Assembly: GCF_004193175.1 (NCBI RefSeq)
Contig: NZ_SAUH01000001.1
Coordinates: 5,117,501-5,181,500 of the forward strand
Reading direction: 5' to 3'
From: Streptomyces sp. RFCAC02
GTDB lineage: Bacteria; Actinomycetota; Actinomycetes; Streptomycetales; Streptomycetaceae
Length of the DNA stretch: 64,000 nt
Below, piece after piece: positions 38,977 through 47,738 of the stretch. Below the pieces are notes generated by a model, which saw only the letters and a program-made list of their open reading frames with translations, had not been told where the DNA came from and ran no database searches. The position numbers and the translations under genes are program-made. Each line of letters opens with the position of its first letter. The stretch's first letter is position 1.

Positions 38977-39384
38977 TCAGTGTCCCTGCAGCGCGGCCGG
39001 GTCCATGTACATGACCTCCCAGTGGTGGCCGTCCGGGTCGAGGAAGCCGCGCCCGTACATCGGTCCCTCGTCGATCGGGTCCATCGACGGCGACCCGCCC
39101 GACGCCAGCGCCCGCTCCACCAGCTCGTCCACGGCGGCCCGGCTGTCGGCGCTCAGGGTGACGATGGCCTCGGTGACGGCCGAGGTGTCGGCGACGGCCC
39201 GCCGCGTGAAGTTCCGGAAGAACGGCTCGGTCAGCAGCATCACGAAGATGTCCTCGCTGATCACGATGCAGGCCGCGTTCTCGTCGGTGAACTGCGGACT
39301 GAACGCGTAGCCCAGGTCGCGGAAGAACCGCTTGCTGCGCTCCAGGTCCTTCACGGGCAGGTTCACGAAGATCTTGGCGGTCAT
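38977..39384 (-). CDS. VOC (glyoxalase/bleomycin-resistance fold) family protein
   Basis: A 135-residue protein with two beta-alpha-beta modules: KIFVNLPVKDLERSKRFFRD at the start and YGRGFLDPDGHHWEVMYMDP at the end, the usual VOC pattern. Members bind metals or small molecules; no function can be assigned. The start is ATG at 39384. It is convergent with dxs, with 24 bases between the stops. Confidence 0.8.
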   Translation of the reverse strand: MTAKIFVNLPVKDLERSKRFFRDLGYAFSPQFTDENAACIVISEDIFVMLLTEPFFRNFTRRAVADTSAVTEAIVTLSADSRAAVDELVERALASGGSPSMDPIDEGPMYGRGFLDPDGHHWEVMYMDPAALQGH

Positions 39385-39500
39385 GGCGGGCCCCGTTCCT
39401 TGCTGGACGTCGGTCGTGTCCGGGCCGCCGTGAGCGCGGCCCGTACCCGATCAGACCCGGGCCGCGCGGAAAACTCATCGCTCCCGCGCGGGCGCCGCCC

Positions 39501-39908
39501 TCACAGGTCGCGCACCGACGAGGGGCCCGTCACGTCCGCCCCCAGCGCGCCGACACGTCCCCGCAGCTCCCGGTCGGCCGTCACCACCAGCGTGGGCCGC
39601 CCGCCGCCCCCCTCCTCGCGCACCAGCTCCACGATCCGGTCGTCGCCGCTGCCCGGCGCCGCCACCACCCGGACGCCGGGGACGGAGGCGACACCCCGCG
39701 CCGCGCCCTCCACGACCAGCACGAGGTCCACCGGCCCCGGATAGCGCGTCAGCCGGTCCCGCAGCCGCTCGGCCGCGCCCCGCCGGTCACGCCACCAGCC
39801 GTCCGGCACGGACCCGACGACGTTCGCGCCGTCCACCACGACGAGCGGCGCCCGGCCCGTCCCGCGCGGGGACGGACCGGGCGCCGCGTGCCGCGTGCCC
39901 TCGCTCAC
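39501..39908 (-). CDS. NYN-domain (PIN-like) RNase family protein
   Basis: A 135-residue protein with the PIN-like nuclease pattern: VVVDGANVVGSVPDG (first acidic residue), GSGDDRIVELV and TLVVTADRELRGRVGALGA (later acidic residues). NYN proteins are metal-dependent RNases. The GTG start is inside the fadB stop codon, so it is translationally coupled to fadB. Confidence 0.78.
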   Translation of the reverse strand: MSEGTRHAAPGPSPRGTGRAPLVVVDGANVVGSVPDGWWRDRRGAAERLRDRLTRYPGPVDLVLVVEGAARGVASVPGVRVVAAPGSGDDRIVELVREEGGGGRPTLVVTADRELRGRVGALGADVTGPSSVRDL

Positions 39909-42034
39909 GCGGGGACGCTCGCCACGCCCTGCGGGAGCAGCCGCTCCCCGAGGACCCGCTGCGAGACGCCCTCGCGGTCCAGGTACGGGCCGATCCCGCC
40001 GAGGTGGAACGGCCACCCGGCGCCGAGCAGCAGGCACAGGTCGATGTCCAGCACCTCGGCGACGACGCCCTCCCGGAGCATGAGCCCGATCTCCTCGGCG
40101 ATCGCGTCGAGCGCGCGCGCCCGCACCTGCTCCTCCGTCAGCGGCGCCGAACCCGTCTCGAACAGCGCCGCCACCTCCGGGTCGAGGCGCGGCGCGCCGC
40201 CGTCCTGGACGTACAGCGACCGCCGCCCGGCGGCGACGACACGCCCGAGGTTCTCCGAGACGCCGAACCGTTCGGGGAACGCCTCGTGCAGCGTGCCCGC
40301 GACGTGGTGCGCCACGGCGGGGCCGACGAGGTCGAGGAGCTGGATCGGCGACATCGGCAGGCCGAGCGGCGCGAGCGCCCGGTCGGCGACCTCGACCGGC
40401 GTGCCCTCGTCGATCGCGGCGAGCACCTCGCCCATGAAGCGGGTCAGGATCCGGTTCACGACGAACGCCGGGGCGTCCTTCACCAGCACGGCGGACTTCT
40501 TCAGCTTCCGCGCCACGGCGAACGCCGTCGCGAGCGTCGCGTCGTCCGTCTCCGCGGCGCGCACGATCTCCAGCAGCGGCAGCACGGCCACCGGGTTGAA
40601 GAAGTGGAAGCCGACGACCCGCTCCGGGTGCTTCAGCCGGGACGCCATCCGCGTCACCGACAGGGACGAGGTGTTGGTCGCGAGGACCGCGTGCTCGGGG
40701 ACGATCGCCTCGAGGTCGGCGAACACCTCCTGCTTCACGCCCATCTCCTCGAACACGGCCTCGATCACGAAGTCCGCGTCCCCGAACGCCGCCTCCCGGT
40801 CCAGCGAGCCGGTGACCGACGCCTTCAGCCGGTTGGCGGCATCGGCCGTGATCCGGCCCTTGCCGAGCAGCTTGTCGACCTCGGCGCGGACCCACGCCAC
40901 GCCCTTGTCGATCCGCTCCTGGTCGATGTCGGTCAGCACCACCGGCACCTGGAGCCTGCGGGCGAACAGCAGCGCGAGCTGCGACGCCATCAGGCCGGCG
41001 CCGACGACCCCGACCTTGGTGACCGGGCGGGCGAGCGCCTTGTCGGGCGCGCCGGCGGGCCGCTTCGCCCGCCGCTGCACGAGGTCGAAGGCGTACAGGC
41101 CGCTGCGCAGCTCCTCGCCCATGATGAGGTCGGCCAGCGCCTCGTCCTCGGCGGCGAAGCCCTCGTCCAGGCCGCCGTCGCGCGCCTGCGCGATGATGTC
41201 GAGCGCGCGGGCGGCGGCGGGCGCCGCGCCGTGCACCTTGCTCTCGGCGAAGGCACGGCCGCGCTCCACCGCCGCGTCCCACGCGGCGCCGCGGTCCACC
41301 TCGGGCCGCGCGACCGCCAGCTCGCCGCGCAGGACCGCCGAGGTCCACACGAGCGACTGCTCCAGGAAGTCGGCGCCCTCGAACAGGGCGTCGGCCATGC
41401 CCAGCTCGTGGACGGCGGGGCCGGTCAGCATGCGGTTCTGGCTGAGGGCGTTCTCGATGATGACGGTGACGGCGGCGTCCGGGCCGATCAGGTTCGGCAG
41501 CAGCGTGCAGCCGCCCCAGCCGGGCACCAGGCCGAGGAACACCTCGGGCAGCGCGAACGGGCCGCCGGTCGCCGAGACCGTCCGGTAGGTGCAGTGCAGC
41601 CCGACCTCGACACCGCCGCCCATGGCCGCGCCGTTCCAGTAGGCGAAGCTCGGCACCCCGAGCGACGCGAACCGCCGCAGCACCGCGTGCCCGCCGGCGC
41701 CGATCGCCAGGGCCTCCGGGCGCTCCCGCAGCACGCTCACGCCCTTCAGGTCCGCGCCGACCGCGAACACGAACGGCTTGCCGGTGACGCCGGCCGCCAC
41801 GATCTCCCCGGCCGCCGCCTCCGCCTCGACCCGGTCGAGCGCCGCGTCCAGGTTCGCCAGCGAGCGGGGGCCGAGCGTCGTCGGCTTCCGGTGGTCGAAC
41901 CCGTTGTCCAGCGTGATCAGCGCGAACCGTCCCGCGCCGTGCGGCAGGTCCAGATGCCGTACGTGCGCCTGCGTGACCACCTCGTCGGGGAACCGCTCGG
42001 CGGCCTCCCGCAGTACCTCACCCGCACCGCTCAC
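39905..42034 (-). CDS. fadB: Fatty-acid oxidation complex alpha subunit (enoyl-CoA hydratase / 3-hydroxyacyl-CoA dehydrogenase)
   Basis: The 709-residue fusion has an N-terminal crotonase domain (oxyanion segments VFAVGADLKGV and ALPEVFLGLVPGWGG, residues ~60-155) and a C-terminal NAD-binding dehydrogenase (GVVGAGLMASQLALLFA, then VVGFHFFNPV with the catalytic His). These enzymes carry out the second and third steps of beta-oxidation. It starts with GTG at 42034 and is downstream of the thiolase gene on the same strand (gap of 61 bases), giving a fadA-fadB operon with the NYN gene. Confidence 0.9.
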   Translation of the reverse strand: MSGAGEVLREAAERFPDEVVTQAHVRHLDLPHGAGRFALITLDNGFDHRKPTTLGPRSLANLDAALDRVEAEAAAGEIVAAGVTGKPFVFAVGADLKGVSVLRERPEALAIGAGGHAVLRRFASLGVPSFAYWNGAAMGGGVEVGLHCTYRTVSATGGPFALPEVFLGLVPGWGGCTLLPNLIGPDAAVTVIIENALSQNRMLTGPAVHELGMADALFEGADFLEQSLVWTSAVLRGELAVARPEVDRGAAWDAAVERGRAFAESKVHGAAPAAARALDIIAQARDGGLDEGFAAEDEALADLIMGEELRSGLYAFDLVQRRAKRPAGAPDKALARPVTKVGVVGAGLMASQLALLFARRLQVPVVLTDIDQERIDKGVAWVRAEVDKLLGKGRITADAANRLKASVTGSLDREAAFGDADFVIEAVFEEMGVKQEVFADLEAIVPEHAVLATNTSSLSVTRMASRLKHPERVVGFHFFNPVAVLPLLEIVRAAETDDATLATAFAVARKLKKSAVLVKDAPAFVVNRILTRFMGEVLAAIDEGTPVEVADRALAPLGLPMSPIQLLDLVGPAVAHHVAGTLHEAFPERFGVSENLGRVVAAGRRSLYVQDGGAPRLDPEVAALFETGSAPLTEEQVRARALDAIAEEIGLMLREGVVAEVLDIDLCLLLGAGWPFHLGGIGPYLDREGVSQRVLGERLLPQGVASVPA

Positions 42035-42095
42035 GGGCGTCCTCCGTCCGTCTCGAACCCTCGTGTCCCGTGCATCACCGCGTCTGCCCCGTATG

Positions 42096-43310
42096 TCACC
42101 GGTCCTCCCAGTGCGGGTTCTCCCAGACGACGGTCGCGCCCATGCCGAAGCCGACGCACATCGTCGTCAGCCCGTACCTGACGTCCGGCCGGTCCTCGAA
42201 CTGCCGGGCGAGCTGCGTCATCAGCCGCACCCCCGACGAGGCCAGCGGGTGACCGAACGCGATGGCGCCGCCGTACGGGTTCACGCGCGGGTCGTCGTCC
42301 GCGATGCCGTAGTGGTCGAGGAACGCGAGGACCTGCACGGCGAACGCCTCGTTGATCTCGAACAGGCCGATGTCCCCGATGCCGAGACCGGCCTTCGCGA
42401 GGGCCTTCTCGGTGGCGGGCACCGGGCCGTAGCCCATCACCTCGGGCTCCACCCCGGCGAACGCGAAGGACACGAGCCGCATCCGCACCGGCAGCCCCAG
42501 GTCGCGGGCCACGTCCTCGGCCGCGATGACGGAGGCCGTCGCGCCGTCGTTGAGGCCGGCCGCGTTGCCCGCCGTCACACGGCCGTGGGGGCGGAACGGC
42601 GTCTTCAGGCCGGCGAGGGCCTCCATCGTCGTGCCGGGCCGCATCGGCTCGTCGGCGGTGGCCAGGCCCCAGCCCGTCTCGCCGCCCTCGGGGGAGGTGC
42701 GCCGCACCGCGACCGGCACCAGGTCCGGCTGCACGCGGCCGTCCGCGTACGCCTTGGCCGCCTTCTCCTGGCTGCGGACCGCGTACGCGTCGGCCCGCTC
42801 CCGGGTCAGGTGCGGGAAGCGGTCGTGCAGGTTCTCCGCGGTCATGCCCATGAACAGCGCGGAGTCGTCCACCAGCTTCTCGGCGACGAACCTGGGGTTC
42901 GGGTCGATGCCCTCGCCCATCGGGTGGCGCCCCATGTGCTCCACGCCGCCCGCGATCGCGACGTCGCTCGCGCCGAACGCGATGGCGCCCGCGCTCGTCG
43001 TCACCGCGGTCAGCGCGCCGGCGCACATGCGGTCGATGGCGTAGCCGGGGACACTCGTCGGCAGACCGGCGAGGAGCGCGGCGGTCCTGCCGATGGTCAG
43101 CCCCTGGTCACCGGTCTGCGTGGTCGCCGCGACCGCGACGTCGTCCACGCGGTCCGGGGGGAGCTGGGGGTTGCGGCGCAGCAGCTCGCGGATGCACTTG
43201 ATCACCAGGTCATCGGCGCGGGTCTCGTGGTAGATCCCCTTGGGACCCGCCTTGCCGAACGGGGTACGGACGCCGTCAACGAAGACGACGTCCCTGACGG
43301 TACGCGGCAC
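42096..43310 (-). CDS. fadA: Acetyl-CoA acyltransferase (thiolase)
   Basis: A 404-residue thiolase with the acyl-binding Cys in DRMCAGALTAV, the VNPYGGAIAFGHPL motif and the C-terminal MCVGFGMGATVVWE with the second catalytic Cys. It catalyses the last step of beta-oxidation. The start is GTG at 43310, eight bases after GGAG. It is first gene of the fad operon. Confidence 0.92.
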   Translation of the reverse strand: MPRTVRDVVFVDGVRTPFGKAGPKGIYHETRADDLVIKCIRELLRRNPQLPPDRVDDVAVAATTQTGDQGLTIGRTAALLAGLPTSVPGYAIDRMCAGALTAVTTSAGAIAFGASDVAIAGGVEHMGRHPMGEGIDPNPRFVAEKLVDDSALFMGMTAENLHDRFPHLTRERADAYAVRSQEKAAKAYADGRVQPDLVPVAVRRTSPEGGETGWGLATADEPMRPGTTMEALAGLKTPFRPHGRVTAGNAAGLNDGATASVIAAEDVARDLGLPVRMRLVSFAFAGVEPEVMGYGPVPATEKALAKAGLGIGDIGLFEINEAFAVQVLAFLDHYGIADDDPRVNPYGGAIAFGHPLASSGVRLMTQLARQFEDRPDVRYGLTTMCVGFGMGATVVWENPHWEDR

Positions 43311-43435
43311 GATGGCACTCCTCCACGCCGGAAAGTTCCTTCCGACGACCATGCTACTCATCGGTAACGACTGGGCGCCAGAGCGGGAAACGGCGGGGCG
43401 GACGCGCGGGGGCGCGCCCCCGTGACGGCGGCCCG

Positions 43436-44704
43436 TCAGCCGGCCGACTCGATGGCCCGCGCCAGCAGCGGGGCCGTCTGCTCGATCTGCCACTCCCTGG
43501 CGCCCAGCGACCGCAGCACTGGGGACACCGCCTCGGGCGTCGCGGGCGCCGGCGGCTCCCAGCACAGCCGCCGCACGACCTCGGGGGACAGCAGGTTCTC
43601 CTGGGGGAGGCGCAGCTCCTCCGCGTGCGCCGTGACGGCGGACCGCGCCGCGGCGAGCCGCGCGGCGGCGGCCGGGGCCTTGTCGCCCCACGCCCGGTGC
43701 GGCGGCGGCCCCGACGACGGCTCCTGCCCGAGCTGGGGGAGGGCCGCGTCGGGCAGCGCGCGCGCCCGGTCCACGGCCTCCTGCCACCGCTGGAGCTGCT
43801 TGCGGTTCATCCGCGCCCCGCCGAAACCCTGCACCGAGGCGAGCGCCCGCGCGTCCGCCGGCATCGCCAGCGCCGCCGCCATGATCGCGGCGTCCGGCAG
43901 CACCTTGGTCGGCGACATGTCGCGCCGCTGCGCGATCCGGTCGCGGGTCGTCCACAGCTCACGGACGGCCGCGAGCTGCCGCCGCTTGCGCAGCCGGTGC
44001 ACGCCGGACGTACGGCGCCACGGGTCCTTGCGCGGCACGGGCGGTGGCGCGGCGGCGATGGCGGCGAACTCCTCCAGCGCCCACTCCAGCTTGCCCTGCC
44101 CGCGCAGCTCGTCCTCCAGGGCGTCCCGCAGGTCGACCAGCAGCTCCACGTCGAGGGCGGCGTACCGCAGCCACGGCTCGGGCAGCGGACGGGTGGACCA
44201 GTCGGCCGCCGAGTGGCCCTTCTCCAGGCTGTAGCCGAGGACGCGCTCGACCATGAGGCCGAGCCCGACCCGCGCGAACCCGGCGAGCCGGCCCGCGAGT
44301 TCGGTGTCGAACAGGCGCTTCGGGACCATGCCTATGTCCCGCAGGCAGGGCAGGTCCTGCGTCGCCGCGTGCAGGACCCACTCGGTGTCGGCGAGGGCGT
44401 CGTTCAGCGGGGTGAAGTCGGGGCAGGCGATCGGGTCGATCAGCGCGGTGCCCGCGCCCTCGCGGCGGAGCTGGACGAGGTAGGCGCGCTGCCCGTAGCG
44501 GTAGCCGGAGGCCCGTTCGGCGTCGACGGCGACCGGACCGCTGCCCTCGGCGAACGCGGCCACGACGCGGGCGAACGCCTCGGCGTCGGCCGTGACCGGG
44601 GGGACGCCCTCCCGGGGGGCCAGCAGGGGGACCGGAGCCGGTCCCGACGGCTCAGCCTCGGATGATCCTGTCTTCGCGTCGGCGGTCTGCTGGGCGTCGG
44701 TCAC
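43436..44704 (-). CDS. rnd: Ribonuclease D family exonuclease
   Basis: The 422-residue protein has the DEDDy exonuclease motifs: VAVDAERASGYRYGQ (Exo I), the LHAATQDLPCLRDIG segment (Exo II) and LRYAALDVELLVDL (Exo III, Tyr-x-x-x-Asp), plus a C-terminal HRDC-like helical domain. It trims 3' ends of structured RNAs. It starts with GTG at 44704, separated from whiI by 249 bases containing a purine tract. Confidence 0.88.
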   Translation of the reverse strand: MTDAQQTADAKTGSSEAEPSGPAPVPLLAPREGVPPVTADAEAFARVVAAFAEGSGPVAVDAERASGYRYGQRAYLVQLRREGAGTALIDPIACPDFTPLNDALADTEWVLHAATQDLPCLRDIGMVPKRLFDTELAGRLAGFARVGLGLMVERVLGYSLEKGHSAADWSTRPLPEPWLRYAALDVELLVDLRDALEDELRGQGKLEWALEEFAAIAAAPPPVPRKDPWRRTSGVHRLRKRRQLAAVRELWTTRDRIAQRRDMSPTKVLPDAAIMAAALAMPADARALASVQGFGGARMNRKQLQRWQEAVDRARALPDAALPQLGQEPSSGPPPHRAWGDKAPAAAARLAAARSAVTAHAEELRLPQENLLSPEVVRRLCWEPPAPATPEAVSPVLRSLGAREWQIEQTAPLLARAIESAG

Positions 44705-44870
44705 CAGTCAAGACTAACTCTGTGCGCACGGTGCACAACGTCTGCCCGTTCCGCCTCCCCGGCCACCCCCGGCCCGGTACGCGCGGACGCGGCGGCCCCG
44801 GGGGACCGGTCACGGAACGCGCTCGCCGGGCGGGGGAGCGGAGCGGTGGCGGGAGGCACGGCGGCGTCCC

Positions 44871-44946
44871 GCGGCGGAAAGGGGAGGGGGCGGAAAAGGG
44901 CAGGGGGAGAGGGGGAGAAGTGAGGAGGGAAGGAGAGGGGTACGGC
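44871..44946 (+). other. Purine-rich tract with possible G-quadruplex
   Basis: About 75 bases that are almost only G and A, with at least four runs of three or more G (near 44880-44935), lie between the whiI stop and the rnd start. The complementary C-rich strand is the sense strand of the whiI transcript, so it could act as a Rho-utilisation or pausing region. Confidence 0.5.
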
Positions 44947-44953
44947 GTGCGGA

Positions 44954-45619
44954 TCAGTGGATGATGCCGGTCCGCAGCGCCACGGCCACCATGCCGGCAC
45001 GGTCGCCGGTGCCGAGCTTGCGCGCGATCCGGGCCAGGTGGCTCTTGACCGTCAGGGCGGACAGCCCCATCGAGACGCCGATCGCCTTGTTGGACTGGCC
45101 CTCGGCCACGAGCCGCAGGACCTCGACCTCCCGGCCCGACAGCTCCCGGTACCCGCCCTGGTGGGCCGGGGCACCGGGCTGGCGACGGTGCAGGCCGCCG
45201 CGCGCAGCCGCGCCGATGTGCGAGGCACCGTGCCGGGTGGGCGGGCCGAGGGAGTTGCGGGTGCCGGTGACGACGTAGCCCTTGACGCCGCCGGCCAGGG
45301 CGTTGCGCACGGCCCCGATGTCGTCGGCGGCCGACAGCGCGAGCCCGTTGGGCCAGCCCGCCGCCCGGGTCTCCGACAGGAGGGTGAGCCCGGAACCGTC
45401 GGGCAGGTGGACGTCCGCGACACAGATGTCACGGGGGTTGGCGACTCGGGGGCGGGCCTCCGCGATGGACGACGCCTCGATGACGTCCCGCACGCCGAGA
45501 GCCCACAGGTGGCGGGTCACGGTGGAACGGACACGGGGGTCGGCCACGACGACCATGGCGGTCGGCTTGTTCGGGCGGTAGGCGACCAGGCTTGTGGGGT
45601 GCTCAAGAAGAACAGACAC
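44954..45619 (-). CDS. whiI: WhiI-like orphan response regulator (sporulation)
   Basis: A 221-residue NarL/FixJ-type protein: receiver domain with the phospho-acceptor-position Asp69 (CVADVHLPDGSG), Ser96 and Lys113, and a LuxR-type HTH at the C-terminus (RELSGREVEVLRLVAEG). The acidic pair expected near the N-terminus is reduced to Asp27 alone, so the pocket is atypical. No sensor kinase gene is nearby. WhiI is required for sporulation septation in S. coelicolor. The promoter has a WhiG-type sequence, which supports this identity. It starts with GTG at 45619 after GGGAGG. Confidence 0.87.
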   Translation of the reverse strand: MSVLLEHPTSLVAYRPNKPTAMVVVADPRVRSTVTRHLWALGVRDVIEASSIAEARPRVANPRDICVADVHLPDGSGLTLLSETRAAGWPNGLALSAADDIGAVRNALAGGVKGYVVTGTRNSLGPPTRHGASHIGAAARGGLHRRQPGAPAHQGGYRELSGREVEVLRLVAEGQSNKAIGVSMGLSALTVKSHLARIARKLGTGDRAGMVAVALRTGIIH

Positions 45620-45706
45620 CGGGCCTCCCGGAGGGTGGGGTGGGGATGGACCGAAACCGACTCCCCGGGAGGAGCCGGGGCGTTCCGGATGGAAGGGTCC
45701 CTACTG

Positions 45707-45734
45707 GCTTCGGCACGAAGCTCCCCGGCCTTTA
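45707..45734 (-). promoter_or_regulatory. Sigma-WhiG-type promoter of whiI
   Basis: On the minus strand: TAAA (45734-45731), 16 bases, then GCCGAAGC (45714-45707). The WhiG consensus is TAAA-N16-GCCGATAA. It lies ~90 bases upstream of the whiI start. Confidence 0.7.
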
Positions 45735-45811
45735 GGGAATGATCACGAACCGGTGACAAGCCGTCCCGTACTGACGCCGTACGCACGTGCACACGGTCGC
45801 CGCGCGTCCGC

Positions 45812-46402
45812 TCAGGCGGGCCGGGGACCCCGGCGGCGGGGGAGCGCGGTCACCGTCGTGCCGGCCGTCTCGGGCGGCAGCCCCGCGCACTGGGCGAGCA
45901 GCGCGCACCACGCGAGCAGGTGCGCCGCGGCGTCGGCGCCGTCGCCCGGCGTCCAGGAGGCCCGCATCTCGAGCTCCGCGCCGGCGGGCCGGTCGGCGAG
46001 GCCGCCGAAGTAGCGGGACTCCGCGCGGGTGACCGTCCCGCCAGGCTCCCGCACGTCGAGCCCCCGCCCCTCCAGCGCCTCCGTCAGCCACGTCCAGGCG
46101 ACCTCGGGCAGCAGGGGATCGGTGGACAGCTCGGGTTCGAGGTCGGCGCGCACCAGGGTGACGACGCGGAAGTCGCCCCGCCAGGTCTCGTCGCCGTCCG
46201 GCGCGTGCAGCAGGACGAAGCGGCCGTCGGCCAGCTCCTCGCCGTCCACCTGCACCGCCGCGCCCACCGCGTGGGCGTAGGGCGCGAGCCGCCGGGGCGC
46301 GGGCAGGGGGGACAGACGCACCTCGGGGCGCGGCCTGACCGCGGCGAGTGAGGTGACCGCCTGCCGGAAGGCGAACGGCGCCCGCGCACCGGGGTCGTTC
46401 AT
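45812..46402 (-). CDS. DUF3000 family protein
   Basis: A 196-residue cytoplasmic protein conserved in actinomycetes next to hemE and whiI. It has no recognisable catalytic motif; Trp/Arg and aromatic patches ([19 protein letters not shown]) and a C-terminal PRRRGPRPA tail are seen. The start is ATG 46402 after GGAGGAGA; an upstream ATG at 46444 has no such site. The miniature element at 46458 lies between it and hemE. Confidence 0.78.
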   Translation of the reverse strand: MNDPGARAPFAFRQAVTSLAAVRPRPEVRLSPLPAPRRLAPYAHAVGAAVQVDGEELADGRFVLLHAPDGDETWRGDFRVVTLVRADLEPELSTDPLLPEVAWTWLTEALEGRGLDVREPGGTVTRAESRYFGGLADRPAGAELEMRASWTPGDGADAAAHLLAWCALLAQCAGLPPETAGTTVTALPRRRGPRPA

Positions 46403-46457
46403 GGGTGCGGTCTCCTCCGCCTGCGGGGGTCGGGACGATGCCATGGCCGGTAACCCT

Positions 46458-46621
46458 AGGGTCTGTGCGGCGGGACTTGTCGCAGGCTCGCGGCGTCGGA
46501 CGCGGTGCGTCGCGGGGCGCCGGACCGCAGCTCGTACCCGTCCGCATCCGTGCGGTACGGCAGCGTGGCGAGGTGCCGTGGCCGGCGTCGTGGGGCGGGC
46601 GCGCCCCGCCGGACAGGCCCT
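46458..46621. mobile_element. MITE-like element, copy 2, upstream of hemE
   Basis: 164 bp with imperfect terminal repeats (left AGGGTCTGTGCGGCGGG, right complement with about four mismatches in the outer 17). It aligns over its full length, in reverse orientation, with the element at 24078-24240, at an estimated 75-80 % identity by eye. It occupies the divergent gap between the DUF3000 and hemE genes, ending 79 bases before the hemE start. Confidence 0.8.
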
Positions 46622-46700
46622 CGGCGGCGGGCCGCCCGGGCGGCGGTGGGCCACACCCGCCCGCGCCGGTCAATCCGCCGGTCGTGCGAGACTTCCCCTC

Positions 46701-47732
46701 GTGACACTCGCCGATTCCCCCTTCCTCCGCGCCTGCCGGCGTGAGCCGGTCCCGCACACGCCGGTGTGGTTCATGCGCCAGGCCGGCCGCTCCCTCCCCG
46801 AGTACCGCAAGACGCGTGAGGGCGTCGCGATGCTCGACTCCTGCATGCGGCCCGACCTCGTCACGGAGATCACCCTCCAGCCGGTGCGCCGGCACAACGT
46901 GGACGCCGCCGTGTACTTCAGCGACATCATGGTGCCGCTGAAGGCCATCGGGGTCGACCTGGACATCAAGCCCGGTGTCGGCCCGGTCGTCGCGCGGCCG
47001 ATCCGCAGCCGCGCCGACCTGGCGCAGCTCCGTCCGCTGGAGCCCGGCGACGTGTCCTACGTCACCGAGGCCGTCGGGATGGTGACGTCGGAGCTGGGCG
47101 ACACGCCCCTGATCGGCTTCGCGGGCGCGCCGTTCACCCTCGCGAGTTATCTGGTGGAGGGCGGCCCGTCGCGCAACCACGAGCACACCAAGGCGCTGAT
47201 GTACGGCGACCCGGAGCTGTGGGCGGAGCTGCTCGACCGGCTCGCGGTGATCACCTCGGCGTTCCTGACCGTGCAGATCGAGGCGGGCGCGTCGGCCGTC
47301 CAGCTCTTCGACTCGTGGGCCGGCGCGCTCGCGCCGGCCGACTACCGCGCGTCGGTGCTGCCCGCGTCCCGGAAGGTGTTCGACGCCGTCGCGCACCACG
47401 GGGTGCCGCGTATCCACTTCGGTGTCGGGACCGGTGAGCTGCTCGGCCTGCTCGGCGAGGCGGGCGCCGACGTGGTCGGCGTCGACTGGCGGGTGCCGCT
47501 CGACGAGGCGGCGCGGCGCGTCGGCCCCGGCAAGGCGCTGCAGGGCAACCTCGACCCGGCCGTGCTGTTCGCGCCGCGCGAGGCGGTCGAGACGCACGCC
47601 CGGCGGGTGCTCGACGCCGCCGCCGGGCTGCCCGGCCACATCTTCAACCTGGGGCACGGCGTCCTGCCGACCACCGACCCGGACGCGCTGACCCGTCTCA
47701 CGGCCTACGTGCACGAGCAGACGGCGCGCTGA
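46701..47732 (+). CDS. hemE: Uroporphyrinogen decarboxylase
   Basis: The 343-residue enzyme decarboxylates uroporphyrinogen III to coproporphyrinogen III. Signature [16 protein letters not shown] near the N-terminus (substrate-binding Arg) and [18 protein letters not shown] are present, with [13 protein letters not shown] at the end. The start is GTG at 46701 without a clear Shine-Dalgarno, so it may be translated from a short leader. With hemG and hemQ it makes the late heme pathway. Confidence 0.93.
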   Translation: MTLADSPFLRACRREPVPHTPVWFMRQAGRSLPEYRKTREGVAMLDSCMRPDLVTEITLQPVRRHNVDAAVYFSDIMVPLKAIGVDLDIKPGVGPVVARPIRSRADLAQLRPLEPGDVSYVTEAVGMVTSELGDTPLIGFAGAPFTLASYLVEGGPSRNHEHTKALMYGDPELWAELLDRLAVITSAFLTVQIEAGASAVQLFDSWAGALAPADYRASVLPASRKVFDAVAHHGVPRIHFGVGTGELLGLLGEAGADVVGVDWRVPLDEAARRVGPGKALQGNLDPAVLFAPREAVETHARRVLDAAAGLPGHIFNLGHGVLPTTDPDALTRLTAYVHEQTAR

Positions 47733-47738
47733 CCCGGG

